Source: Hydractinia symbiolongicarpus (taxonomy: Eukaryota > Cnidaria > Hydrozoa > Anthoathecata > Hydractiniidae). Taken from it: a stretch of 64,000 nt of DNA. The notes beneath the pieces are model-generated. The model saw nothing but the letters and a program-made list of their open reading frames with translations, did not search any database and had not been told where the DNA came from. Of this stretch, positions 24,694 to 36,026 are shown in pieces. Location of the stretch: the NCBI RefSeq assembly GCF_029227915.1, contig NC_079878.1, positions 23,089,501 through 23,153,500 on the forward strand, in the 5' to 3' direction. The first letter of the stretch is position 1, and every line of letters begins with the position of its first letter. A program made the position numbers and the translations under genes.

Positions 24694-26305
24694 ACAAAAA
24701 CAAAAACAAAAACAAAACAAGCTAACCGTAGTGTTTTTAAATTTCTTAAATAGCTCCATACTGTTTCTTCTGTGAGCATCCTCCAATGAAATCATGTCAA
24801 GACCTATCTGGTCTAAAGCATCCGCTACCTTCATGTAAGCATCTTGATCTGCTTTCTGGTAGTCTGTTTGGTCCTGTAAATATTGTAATGCTTAGTTAGA
24901 TCTTTATATAGTTTTAGGATTGGTACACATTTTTTTATAACATTTTAGAGGCAAAAAGAAGTCGGCAACAATATATCTTAACATTAATATAGAGAAAAAT
25001 GTTGACAAATTTTGAATTTTTTTTCACAAAAGTACGAGTTGAGATATTGGTTCAAGAAGTCGAGAATCCAGAAGCAGGCTTATATTAATAAACACGCACG
25101 ATACCAAGCACTTACAAGATACACTGGATAACCACAACACATATGAACTATTTTCGTCACATCATCCGGAACACCGTCAAAACATTTTTGCAATGACTTT
25201 ATTGCAAATTTTAAAGCTTTTTCTGGATATCTCACCAACACAGGCTCATCAATCTAGAAAAGAAACACACTCTTTATTAAGTATTAATATACTGCTCATA
25301 AATGTTCCGGCCATCGGTAGCGTTACAAAATTAAAGGGTGACTCCAATTAAAGCGTTCATGGCCTTACCACCAGTTTAATGGGCTTGATTTCTATTAAAT
25401 TAAAATGGTAAGGTTTTCGCAATTTTAATGGTTGTTAAAAAAATTGTGTGTTTAAAAACGTTTAGAAGTTGAATTGTCTTAACTTTCAAAGATGCCAAAT
25501 GCAAACGTTGCGGCTAGGAAAGAAGTCCAATGCGCAACGTTGGAAATTTGGGTGTGCATGAAAAATGTTTAGAACCGCGTTTAGTAGTTTGTATATTGAA
25601 TTTATCCATCAAAACTGACATTCAAGATGATTACCGTTTCAAGAAATGACACAGGAGTACAGTAAGCCATAGACGAAACAAATCAAAATGCTGAAAACTC
25701 ACCTGAATATACTTACAGCCTTCCTTCGCTAATCCTAACACTGCATGGTTTATGCAATTTACAAGATCACTTGAAAGTTCCTCTTCATCTTCATAGAATT
25801 CATTAGCCGTAGTATCTGCAATTGTTAAAGGGCCTGGAATGGTGTATTTGATAGGTATGGAAGACATGTTTTGGGCCATTCTCCATTCCTCTTGAGGATC
25901 TGATCGTTCATTCTCAGGTTTCAATGACAGTTTGGAAATAATTTGTGGAAGATTGCCAACCCAACTATTATTGCGACAGATTTTCTCCTTTAGATTATCG
26001 AAATCAAAGCCATTCAAGTTGCGACAAAAACTATATACATACTGATTACGACCCATTTCGCCGTCCGTTCCAACTGAAATCCCAATAGAACTTTGAAAAT
26101 TTATGGTTTCTCTAATTGCCTTTTCCACTTGATCTTGCAACTGCTCAGAAGTAAATTGTTTTTTTACATCGTTGTAGTTAGCAATGTAATTTGGGTTTTC
26201 TTTGCCATTAGATATCCAGCAAGGTATCTTTAGATAATCAGGTTTCGGCATACTCCCAATTAGAGTTGTTCGTAAGCCGCATTTTGTTTCTTCACAAACG
26301 TTCAT
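24084..26305 (-). CDS. Core MetE-like methyltransferase, copy 2
   Basis: Exons 26305-25703, 25253-25116, 24873-24727 and 24293-24084 have the same lengths (603, 138, 147, 210) and phase as copy 1 and encode 365 aa without a stop. The zinc ligands are again VHMCCGYP, SLEDAH and APDCGL. Substitutions relative to copy 1 include DYLKIPCWISN for AYLKIPCWIAN, NFQSSIGISVGTD for DFQCSIGISVGID, and PVYL for PTYL. Intact frames after divergence of coding and intron sequence suggest both copies are under selection. The third donor is GTTAGC. Intron 3 contains an AAAAAC microsatellite. A partial array flank follows on the right from about 26960. Confidence 0.85.
24648..24718. repeat. (AAAAAC)n microsatellite
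   Basis: About ten hexamers of CAAAAA/CATAAA type in intron 3 of MetE-like copy 2; copy 1 has only a short AAAACAAAAAC stretch at the same place. Confidence 0.9.
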
Positions 26306-27443
26306 CTTGTTGTTGGCAAGCCTGATGAATGAGGTCTGTTTGTTAGTTTAAACTCGCGCGATAGTAACACGACATTAACCCTTTTGTCCATCTATACCGA
26401 AAAATATTACCCGGGGTATAAAGTATAGATTGGCCGAGGGTAATATATTTCTTGGAGGAGATAGATAAAACAGTTTATATTGTATTTATTAACTGATAGC
26501 TGTTTTGTTTGAGTTTGTAGAAACAACAATTATTTTCTAAACATTTACTTGTGAAAAGGTTGTAAAAATTAGGTTTTGATAAAGAAGGAAAACGTTCGAT
26601 TTGAAGTTCATTGCATCAATTTTTTTTAAAAAACAAATCATTCGAAAATATAGAACTTTTTAAACGTTTTCTATGCAAAAGTTTATTCTTTCTCAGAAGA
26701 AGAGTCTTATCACACGAATTTGACGCCGTTTTTTTTGTTGCTTATTATTGCGATGATTGTTGATGTTAAAAACGCAGTGGATTTAAAATTATCAACATTT
26801 CTTGCTGTTTTTTGGCGAAGTGATGCGAGGTTTTGGATTTGCTGTAGGTTTACTGTGTTACCAATGCCCTGGCGAAGTTGTTATACCGTGCTGTATAAAG
26901 CCCGTAGTGAAGCATTGTAAGCAGATCAGCGCAGCGAATTTTTCGTATAAACCGGTTGAAAATTGCTATCATTTAATAAATGCTAATATTGTTATTACGC
27001 GGAAAGTTATCAGCGCGATATTTTATATAATAATTTCTAAGCGTGAGTGAGCATGATCGTCCAGGTCACAAAAGACACTGGTCACTCGTCCCAAAGTCAA
27101 AAAGTCAGCACTGAACATAAAAATGTTTGGTCTTTGAAAAATCAGAATAATAATTACTACAGTAATGCTAATGCGTATTTTATGCAACTTGTCATAACTG
27201 ATGTAATTCAGGAAATTTCTTGCCATTCGTAAGTACAGCAAAAAATGTTATAGTCGTTGCTAAATTAAATGGTGGTAAATACCCTTCCTGTTTAATAAAA
27301 AGAATTTTTAACAACTTACCTTTCCATATTAAAAAATGCACAAGTGTGTTAGCGTGTTGATGTTGATATTATGTGTGGTTTTTAACTTAAAACTATTTTT
27401 AAAACCACTTAGTAAAACTAATGCGGTATTATAAGGATAATGG
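26306..27443. other. 5' side of MetE-like copy 2
   Basis: An insertion relative to copy 1 spans about 26340-26960. It includes an inverted repeat around 26405-26450 (ATATTACCC with GGGTAATATAT). From about 26960 the array flank resumes (GCGTGAGTGAGCATGATCG, compare 6629). No supported gene. Confidence 0.4.
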
Positions 27444-27530
27444 TCTATAATAATACTACGATAACTGTGTGTATGGAGGAGAAAATGATTATATTGTCTC
27501 ATATAACATCTTCTACAAAACTTTTCTGTA

Positions 27531-27658
27531 TCTATAATATAATACCCGAATACGTCTGTCCATCTGTCACGCAAAATGGTAGCTCAGCTGTGCAAGTAGC
27601 GAGTACGGTATAAAAACGACTGGCGAACCCGCAGAATTTTCCACGGGCTAATGACTAG
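27531..27658 (+). mobile_element. 128-bp Helitron-like insert
   Basis: Starts TCTATAATATAATACCCG and ends GGGCTAATGACTAG followed by T; CCCG and CGGG near the 3' end can pair. A related copy of the host sequence at about 33835-33970 (TTTTCTGTATTTTTTATTATT, GATTGGCTTTGCAATAAAT) lacks the insert. The join lies exactly between A and T, as expected for Helitrons. Confidence 0.65.
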
Positions 27659-27813
27659 TTTTATAAAATTTTTGTTTGCGTTTTTGATTGGCTTTACAAT
27701 AAATCATTGATAAGCAGCTTTTAAATCACAAGGACCAAAATTGGTCAGTTTTTTACGACGTGGCGTTACGCTAAAATTGACCTAGTTAAGAAAAACGCAA
27801 ATCAGGGGATTAC

Positions 27814-27863
27814 TAAGAAAAAAGAGTTAAATGTTTAAATAAACATTTAACTCTTTTTTCTTA
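27814..27863. repeat. Perfect 24-bp-arm palindrome
   Basis: TAAGAAAAAAGAGTTAAATG-TTTA is followed by AA and then its exact reverse complement. Element A at the equivalent place has a single diverged arm (TCATTTAATTCTTCCTTC). Confidence 0.9.
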
Positions 27864-27945
27864 TTACTTTAAAAAATAAAACTCTGTTTTTTTATTTTGT
27901 TAAAACTATTTTTATTTTTTTTTGTAAACGTTTGTATTTGTTATT

Positions 27946-28941
27946 GAATTTCCGCGCCCGAAAGCGTAGGAAATTCTTTAAAACCGTCGTTTTTTTCTTT
28001 CGGAGCATTTTTTTGAGAAAAAATCGACCCTGGGATTTCACGTTGGTCCGTCACAGATGTAAACTTCGTACCCAAGCTCCTTAACTACTGGGAAGTCTAG
28101 TATTGACGCTTCAGGCCAAAATTGGTATTTGTTTTCGACAAAATTTGGCACAGTTAACAAAAAAAGCACGCTGAACATAATGGTGACATAATAATTTTGA
28201 TTTTTGTCACCTAAATGTCATTTTAGGCCAAAATTGGTCCAAAAATTAGAACTACTTTATTTTTAACAAAATTTGGCACAGTAAACAAATAAAGTATGCT
28301 GAACATGATGATGACATCAAAATTTTGATTTCTTGTTACCTAAATGTCATTTTAGGCCAAAATTGGTCCAAAAATTAAAACTACTTTATTTTTGACAAAT
28401 TTTGGCACAATTAACAAAAAAGTATGGTGAACATGATGGTGACATCAAAATTTTGTTTTTTGCCACCTTAAATGTCATTTTAGGCCAAAATTGGTCCAAA
28501 AATTAAAACTACTAAAATGATGATGGTACAAATGTTTGATTTTTTGCCACCTAAATGTCATTTCAGGTCAAAACTTATCCAAAAATTAAAACTGCTTTAT
28601 TTTCGACAAAAATTGACACAGTTAATAAAAAAAGTGTGCTGAAAATGATGGTCACATCAAAATTTTGATTTTTTGTCAACTAATGCCGTTTAAGACCATA
28701 AACGTTTCAATCGCAAGACTTTCAACCATGAATGATAGGCTGTATTTTTTGTTATCAATTTCTTTTAAAATGTGAGTTTATTATGACACGTTTCGTTTTG
28801 TTAGCGTTTGTTGTAAGATATAATGTCACTGGTGTGCTTTATCTTCAGAGGTTCATGCACCAAATCCCTTCGAATGTTTGGCACAATAACACAACGAATT
28901 AGCAGGTTTTCATCAAATATTTTGGTAGCGCGCGGAAATTC
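27946..28941. mobile_element. 996-bp TIR element candidate
   Basis: Bounded by GAATTTCCGCGC (27946-27957) and its exact reverse complement GCGCGGAAATTC (28930-28941). It is absent from element A, where the flanks are nearly continuous (TATTTGTTTTGTTTTTATTT). No clear target duplication and no coding capacity. Confidence 0.45.
28105..28690. repeat. Minisatellite, about 120-bp unit
   Basis: About five units share AGGCCAAAATTGGTCC, GACAAAATTTGGCACAG, GAACATGATGGTGACATC and TTTGCCACCTAAATGTC. One unit, around 28500-28545, is internally shortened. Lies inside the 996-bp TIR element. Confidence 0.85.
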
Positions 28942-29157
28942 TTAGAGCCCCCAGGGCTTCTTGTTTTATTTTGAAAGCCCTACGGGGTCGTTATAGATAG
29001 AATAATTTAATTTTACCCTCAGTTTACAATGTGAGCGCCGTATCTCACGGAAACAATTTGTTTATCAACTGAAAAGGGAAACCGGTGCGAAGAAGGTTGT
29101 CTGTTTTTTAAAGTAATCCTGAAAAAAGTTACTTCAAACAAGGCATGCCAATGCTTA

Positions 29158-29730
29158 AGGTGGGGGCAAACCAGTCCAAAACATTTCATCCAACATTTTT
29201 TGTCCATGTTGGATGAAAAAATGCATGTTGGATGAAGCAAGATTTTAGGTTTGTGGGACTGCTTTTAAAAACATTCGAACGATAAAGAGTTCATTCATTC
29301 CTGAAAAACAAAATAGCGGACGGAAGGAATTTTGCAGTGCTGCTTATGTTACGCCCTTACTCTTTGTTTTCTTGCGACAGGAGAATCTTTTCAACCACTT
29401 CACTTTCAGTTTAGAATTTCTTGTGATGCAGTATCCTATATAATAAGGCTGTTGCAAGGCTTTGGTGGATAAATTGATGAAAATTACCACCAAACCAATT
29501 CAGCATGAAAATTCACGCAACTCAGGTAGAGAAATTCTTTGATCTTGCCGAAAATGTTGGATAAAATGTTTGACGGCGATCAAACTTCATCCAACATCGT
29601 CCAACTTCTTCTTTTTTGAAAATTTCAATTTTTTTCAAAATTTTGAAGTGACTCAAACCAGTCCAACATTCCATCCAACATCACAAAAATTGCATGTTGG
29701 ATGAAATGTTGGATTGGTTTGCCCCCGCCT
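29158..29730. mobile_element. PIF/Harbinger-type MITE, 573 bp
   Basis: Ends AGGTGGGGGCAAACCAGTCC and, in reverse complement, AGGCGGGGGCAAACCAATCC. TTA flanks both ends (29155-29157, 29731-29733), the target duplication type of PIF/Harbinger. Element A keeps the empty site (ATGTTAACTCATC at 1391). Internal TTGGATGAA motifs repeat. Confidence 0.8.
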
Positions 29731-31491
29731 TTACTCATCATAAGATGAGCTTAAAGCTTATTATGGTGTTCTGGGACCGAGGTTGCTTCCTTTTATAGAA
29801 AATCTATCGAATTCAAATATGAATGTAATTCGAATTTGAAATGTAAAAAACAAACTGTTGTTGTCGAACGAAGTTGGTGTTGTTAGTTAGAAATATTTGT
29901 AACGAAGGATGATTTAACATCACAAAAAAAATTGATTGGAAATGCATCAGACAATTTTAGCTGTACATTTTAAATTCGTTCTGTTTGGGATGAAGCAAAG
30001 TTTAGTATACGAAGTAAAAAATTGATTGGAGTTTTATAAGAGAGCGCTAACGCTAAAAGCAAATGCGTTGTTTAGATTATTTAGTAGGGAAATGAATTTG
30101 GGTGCGTGACGGTTTTTTAGCCGTTTCTTTCAGAGCTAAATTTTCCCTCAAATATTAACTTTCTTTTTGTCTCTTGAGCTGAAAAATATGTCCTTTAAGC
30201 ACTTATTTTGTAAAAATATACTAAGAATGGGTCAGAAGTTTAGAATATTCTAAGAATATGTCTAAGCTTGATTTTTTGTTTTAAATATAAACATTTGTAT
30301 GACGCACAAAATTGATTAGAAGTTTACTTTTTTTATCGTATATCAAACGATCTGCACTTTTTGTGTCCAAGCAATAGGCCATTACATGTAGAAATTTTTA
30401 TTAGCTAACTATAGTAACTTATAGCAGGATTTATTTTATTAAGCCATTATATATTTTCGGGCCATAGTCATGCTAAGAAGATATTGAAAATAATGAGAAT
30501 AGCATTTGTCCAAAAGGTTAGGAGCATCGAGGCTGAAAAGAAAACACACTATTCTTATAAAACAGCGTATATATCATAGAGAAGAATATATATAAACTGC
30601 AAGAAGTAATTTTTCCGTTGTTACTGTTTTTAACACTACAGACTGTGTGACTCAGTGTTGATGTCGTTATAATAAACCTAAACCTAAAGCCTAAACTGAA
30701 ATCAATGTTTACATCTGTTACGTTACGATCGTTTGAAATATATTCGATTTTTAAATTCGAAAACACTGCATTGTTATCTTCTTTGATTTTATGTGTGATT
30801 TTCTTGGTTATCAGCTTGGTTTGATAGGACAAACTGTTCTTTCTGTTCTTTTAAGATTTTGGATTGAAATATTTCGGTAGATATACAATATACTAAATGA
30901 TTCAAGTTTTTTTTTCTTTCTATTTTATGTGTTGGTAACTATTGATTTCTTATATTTCGAGTAAAATTTTGGGAGGTTTGCTGTAAACTGAATAGCTGAT
31001 TTGGCATGATGCATTGCAGAATGTACATTGTGGAATTTTTGTAATAACCTTTTTGTATGAATTCGAAATATGTTGGATTTTTTTGTCTGATATACTATAT
31101 GTCTGATATACTGTTTTCCCTGGTGTAGCTACTTCTGGCATGGCAAAGCAAGTTTATAGTTTTAGCAGATTTAGCTTTTTACATAACGGTTATTAGACAC
31201 CTTCGATTGTGTTGGCATTTTGCATTTTTATTTTATTTCATTTTTTTCTTTTTTTTTTTTTTGCATTTTCAAACGTTTAGTTTCAATGAGAGTAATGCAG
31301 ATTGTGAGCAACCCCGACCCCAGGGGTCTTTTTCTCTCTTTTTGCCTTCCCGGTATAAAAAAGAGACAAAGAGCCGAGATTGGATTGTGAGTTTTAAAAA
31401 TTCAAATTACTATGTTGTATGTTTTTGTTTGGTATCCCTTACATGCATCCAATGAGAGATTCAGTGGATTTTTCCACGGGAATTCGGCTAG

Positions 31492-32211
31492 TCTTATATA
31501 ATAATACGGAGTGTTTGTGACAGTCATAGTGGATATCGTTATTTTCCTTTGATGTCGCCGAAAAAAGTATGTTTTAAATGTTAAATTTTACGACGTTACG
31601 ACGCGACGTCAATAACACTACTTTAACGTCAATATCCTATATTAAATTAAGGAAGCCATTACAGTGCACTTAAAACTTTGAGACCAAATAACATGGAAAA
31701 AAGGTGGTGACGTCAGTGATTTTTCACCGCATGGGTAACTAGGGACCACCTAGAACCAATTTGGGTAATTTTTCCAAACCTTGGTCCCCGAATCCGTTTC
31801 GGAATGGACAGGTTGATGACGTCGTCAAAACACCTTCAAACCGTAATATCTCAACCGTTTATCAACAGTACGCGATCCTATACATTTTCTTAATCAGCGT
31901 TTCAAGATCTATACGATGAAAGCAACAGGTATACAAATTCAAAAAAAAATATTTTAGGTTTTGACGGGTCATTGCTGACGTCAGCAAAATTTCTAATCCC
32001 TGATATCTCCTTGGGCGTTTGTCAAGAACATATGATCCTGTACATTATTTTGACCAGCTTTTCAACTTCTACACATTACAGACAAAGAATAAACAAATTT
32101 CGCGAATTTTTATATCTGCACTGCACTGCTGACGTCAGCGAAACATCTAAAACAACTTTTTTTCATTGACCTTTTGCCTAAGTGGATTTCTCCACGGGCT
32201 TTATCGACTAG
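31492..32211 (+). mobile_element. 720-bp Helitron-like element C
   Basis: Starts TCTTATATAATAATACGG directly after the CTAG of element B. It ends with GTGGA (32182) and TCCAC (32191), then CTAG at 32208-32211 followed by T. The interior has repeated GACGTCA motifs and two related blocks (TCTCAACCGTTTATCAACAG and TCTCCTTGGGCGTTTGTCAA). No coding frame. Confidence 0.6.
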
Positions 32212-34084
32212 TTAGTAATAGTAGTTTCTTTACTGCAACCTTTACAAGGCCAGGAAATGAGATTTTAATTCGCAAAGAAATTTGTCGTGCTAACTTTTTT
32301 CATATTCGGAATGGTGAAATCTGCACATGCGTCATAACTTGTTAGACATGCGCAATAGCTACGTACATATGCGCCATAGTTACGTTTCCAATTAATTCAG
32401 ATTGCATGAACAGTTCGACCATAATCACATGAGAGATAGAACCAATGAGGTTCTTGATCATCTAGACCAATTATATTCATTTTTTTTATTTTGTTTGAAG
32501 TTATCTTCTTCACGGTCTTATCATCTTCATTATCTTGCATTAATATCAACAAAGCGAGACTAAATAATGACGTTATCCGATTTTGCCGCGCTAATATCTG
32601 TTTTATCATGCACCATTGGAAGGGAATGAGATGACAAAAACAATTCATTTTGTTTAACACAATCAGCAATTTTTTTAAACTATAACAGAATAACATTTAA
32701 ACAATTTCCAACACATGGGTTACAAAAATTTTTTATAGTTTGAATGTACAGTTTAAAAACACCTCTTCATGTTTTATTTTGTTTTGTTTTTGTCTTTTTT
32801 ATTGTTCTTGTTTCTTGTTGTTCTAAAACATTAGCACTTCAATCTGTCGAACATCTCGAGCAGATAATTGAAGTCGGATATCTGCTGAGATGTTTGACTC
32901 TCGGCTAACGACTGCACGAATATCCAAAAATATTTCGTCATACGCTCCCGCCTGAGGTGCATGATAATACTTGGTGTCTGTTTCCGCGCTTTTGTGCTAC
33001 GAGCAAACGAACGAAGTATTTATGCACGGAAGAACAAGTGCGACATGTATCCGAACTAACGACTATTTTTATTTTATTTCCGTGCAACGGTTTTACGAGA
33101 AAGAAGGACGGCCGAACCCACAGATTTATCAGCAGGCCACCGACAAAGATCGACGTTAGTGTTTACATTGATAAAAATGTTTAGGATTATTATTGGTCCT
33201 GATTTAGTGATAATACTTTCTAGGGTAGAACATTCGCGAAAAAAGTATTCAAAAGTAACCATTTGCTAAAAAAACTCCGCAAAGTCTTATGCTCTCAAAG
33301 AAGCTTTTCCGCAGTTTTTTGACGTTCCAACGCGTCAAGTTTGACAGAAAAAAAACTGATGCGTATTGCACAGAGAACTATTTATTTACTGATTGTGACC
33401 CGAGCTCCTCATTGGACGATAGCTTAACGGTGTTTTTGTTTTCAGAAATCTTTTTTAAATAGCTTTGGTATCATCTTCATACTATGAGTGAAGAATTAAC
33501 TAAAGGCACTTCTTCTTTCAAAGTTTTAAAATTTTTAACATTGTCTTTCCAAATTCAACGAAAATTATTTTGATTTCTAAACCGGCTTGTAATAGAGGAG
33601 ATTGCTTCACAACCGTGGATTTGACTGTTGCCGTAATTTTTGCTTCGTATGTGTCGCATATTCTTAAATTCGCGTTAATTAAATGCATTTTTGAAAACAA
33701 CCTTGCTCAACCCCGTTAATTTAATGTTTTTTTTTAAATAACTTTATTGAACCGCGTTAATTTCGTGATCGTTAATTTAATTCGCATTAATTTCTCGTTA
33801 AATTTATGGAATAAGGTATCTGTGGCATAAGAAAGTGATTATATTTGTCCCATCAAATATCTTAAAACTTTTCTGTATTTTTTATTATTAAACCTTTTTT
33901 GCATTTTTGATTGGCTTTGCAATAAATTATTGATGAAAAGCTGTTAAATCACAAAAAACAACTTGACTGTTGCGTATTTCGTTTAAAAAAAATTCTTACC
34001 TCCATGTTCTGTTAAAATTAACAACAAAATTTTTTCATAATATAAAATGTAGTCTTTATGGTTTATTTTAGTGGGCAAAAATAA
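32212..34084. other. Non-coding, old repeats
   Basis: Contains GAAGTTATCTTCTTCACGGTC at about 32499, repeated at about 34993, and the empty site of the 128-bp insert at about 33835-33970. No gene that I can support. Confidence 0.45.
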
Positions 34085-34412
34085 AAAGTCGGCAAAAATA
34101 TTAGTCACTTGGACAAAATTTAGTCACTTTTTGCCGACTAAATATTTGAATTTAGTCACTTTTGGTTGACTAACTTTTTGAGTTTAGTTACTACTAAAGA
34201 ATAATTGCATAAAACTGATAAAAATTAGCAACATGGAAGAAAAAACGGCAAAAAGGTAATCTCGGAAAAACAGTCGGAAAAAAAGTTAAATCGAAAAAAA
34301 ATGTCAGCAAAAAAGTTTGGTCGGTAATAAAAAAGTCGACAAAAATTTTAGTCAGCAAAAAATATTAGTCGCTTAGCCAAAATTTAGTCACTTTTTGCCG
34401 ACTTTTTTTAGC
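34085..34412. repeat. MITE-like element with GTCGGCAAAAA ends
   Basis: The left end AAAAGTCGGCAAAAATATT and right end TTTTTGCCGACTTTTTTTAG are inverted copies. TTAGTCACTT and AAATTTAGTCACTTTTTGCC recur inside in direct and inverted order. Target duplication not resolved. Confidence 0.5.
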
Positions 34413-36026
34413 GATAAGGTATGCGCTGTAGTTCCATTCCGGATTAATTGAGATAGCAGTTGGACTATAATGTATTTAACACAAAAAGTTTCTTTCGTTT
34501 TATTTATTTTTACCATAAGAAGGGCTATGACTTTCAACAAAGAGGTTTAAATATCCTCGTTGGTATAAATGATAATGAGGTTAACTAAGTATTATTATTC
34601 ATGTAATTATGTTCAAACCTTTTCGTAAATTATTGCGTACAATATTTCTTAAACTTTGCAAATTTCACAATAAAATTGCTGGGTGAATGCTTGAGCTGGA
34701 TGGAGTAGCGACAGGCTGTTTCCTGTGTTTTTATTAAATAAACCGGAGTTGTCATACTTTTTTTTGACAAAGGGTGTTACGCAAACACAGTTTACCTGTG
34801 CTGAGCGCTCAGTCCGGTTAAACTTTTACGGAAACATGCCTTGTTGACCCTTCTTACGCCGACCCTAATTTAGCTTAGGTTGCTTTATTGCCGTCCCTTA
34901 TTTCACTAAGCCGAAATCTTGCCTCACGCCAAGGGGCATTAATGGAACAACCGAGAAAATACGCATTAATTTTAATTTCTTTATTTTGTTCGAAGTTATC
35001 TTCTTCACGGTCTTCATAATCATCATCATCTCCTCAATCATCATCATCATTATCTCATCATCACTAAAGTACAACTGAAAATTATCCGCCAATCGAGATT
35101 ATTGCTTTCAATCAATTTCTTCCATTCTCTTGGAGATACACTGGACTGTTAAAATGTGAAAACAGCTTGATTTCTAACCCGTCTTTATGTGAAGTGAATT
35201 CTTCCTCCTACTTTTATATTTTGCCCACTTTTTTACCGACAATGTACGTTTTATGTTGAAGGATGATGTAACCGGGTAATAGTCAAATCAAGGTCTAGGT
35301 TCTGTTGCGGCACCAAACTTTAATAATGACGAAACAACATTTTCCCAATATTTTATCCGTTTTCTGACTTTTACCAAATTTGTGCATTAAAAACTAAGTA
35401 AAAGAAACTCGGATTGGCAAAAACATAGGAAAAAACTTTGGCTTTTTAGAATAATTTACTGTGATATAATAACTGTGAAATAATAAGCTGTGAAACGTCA
35501 AATTTGTTTCGCTTGTAAAGCGTGTTTCATTACATGTAAGGTGATTGTAGAATACACAAGACACAAGAAGATAAAGACGTAGCATTTTCTTACAGATATA
35601 CGGTGAATCACAACTTCCTATCGTTAATCATATTTTACAGAACACTTCCGTCCAATTGAGACTAATGAATCGTAACACTGTGTGTAGCGCCAGATGGCAT
35701 TTGCGACTTCGTTAATGCATTGTCACTAGTAACGACAAATGGCTGAACAAATAAAGTCCTATATAAAATATTCTATCAAAAAATTTAACAAAACGCGAAT
35801 AAGTTACAAAATTTTAGAGAGAACAATAAATGAAACAACATTGAGAAAAACCCTCTTTCCTTCAAATAAAAAAAATAATTTTCCTATTAGTGTGCATTAA
35901 ATCAGAAAAAATCCATTTTCCATAAAAATTAGCTGGTTCTTCTTTTTTCAGTTTCGTATTCCAAGTTTTCTTCTCTCCTTTTATTATTATGAATTATTTA
36001 TATGTTCTTTTTAATATTCACCTCCA
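34413..36026. other. Downstream region of the Arp3 gene
   Basis: No recognised gene. An AATAAA polyadenylation signal on the minus strand lies at 35980-35985, about 40 bp beyond the Arp3 stop codon, so the 3' UTR is probably short. The rest is AT-rich. Confidence 0.4.

Larger units (their letters stand above)
27740..31491 (+). mobile_element. Helitron-like element B (expanded copy of element A)
   Basis: Collinear with 1027-3604 but interrupted by later insertions. The 3' end has GTGGA (31464) and TCCAC (31473) and then CTAG at 31488-31491. The 5' end is unclear; a TCTATAATAATACTACG at 27444 is a candidate. Both copies share GTGGCGTTACGCTAAAATT, AAGAAGGTTGTCTG and GATTGGAAATG landmarks. No transposase frame. 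Confidence 0.55.

Noticed and set aside
26720-27050. Possible small secreted Cys-rich protein (LLCYQCPGE, IPCC)
   Set aside because: The hydrophobic leader and the Cys-rich part are in different frames, no ATG start fits, and copy 1 of the flank gives no support.
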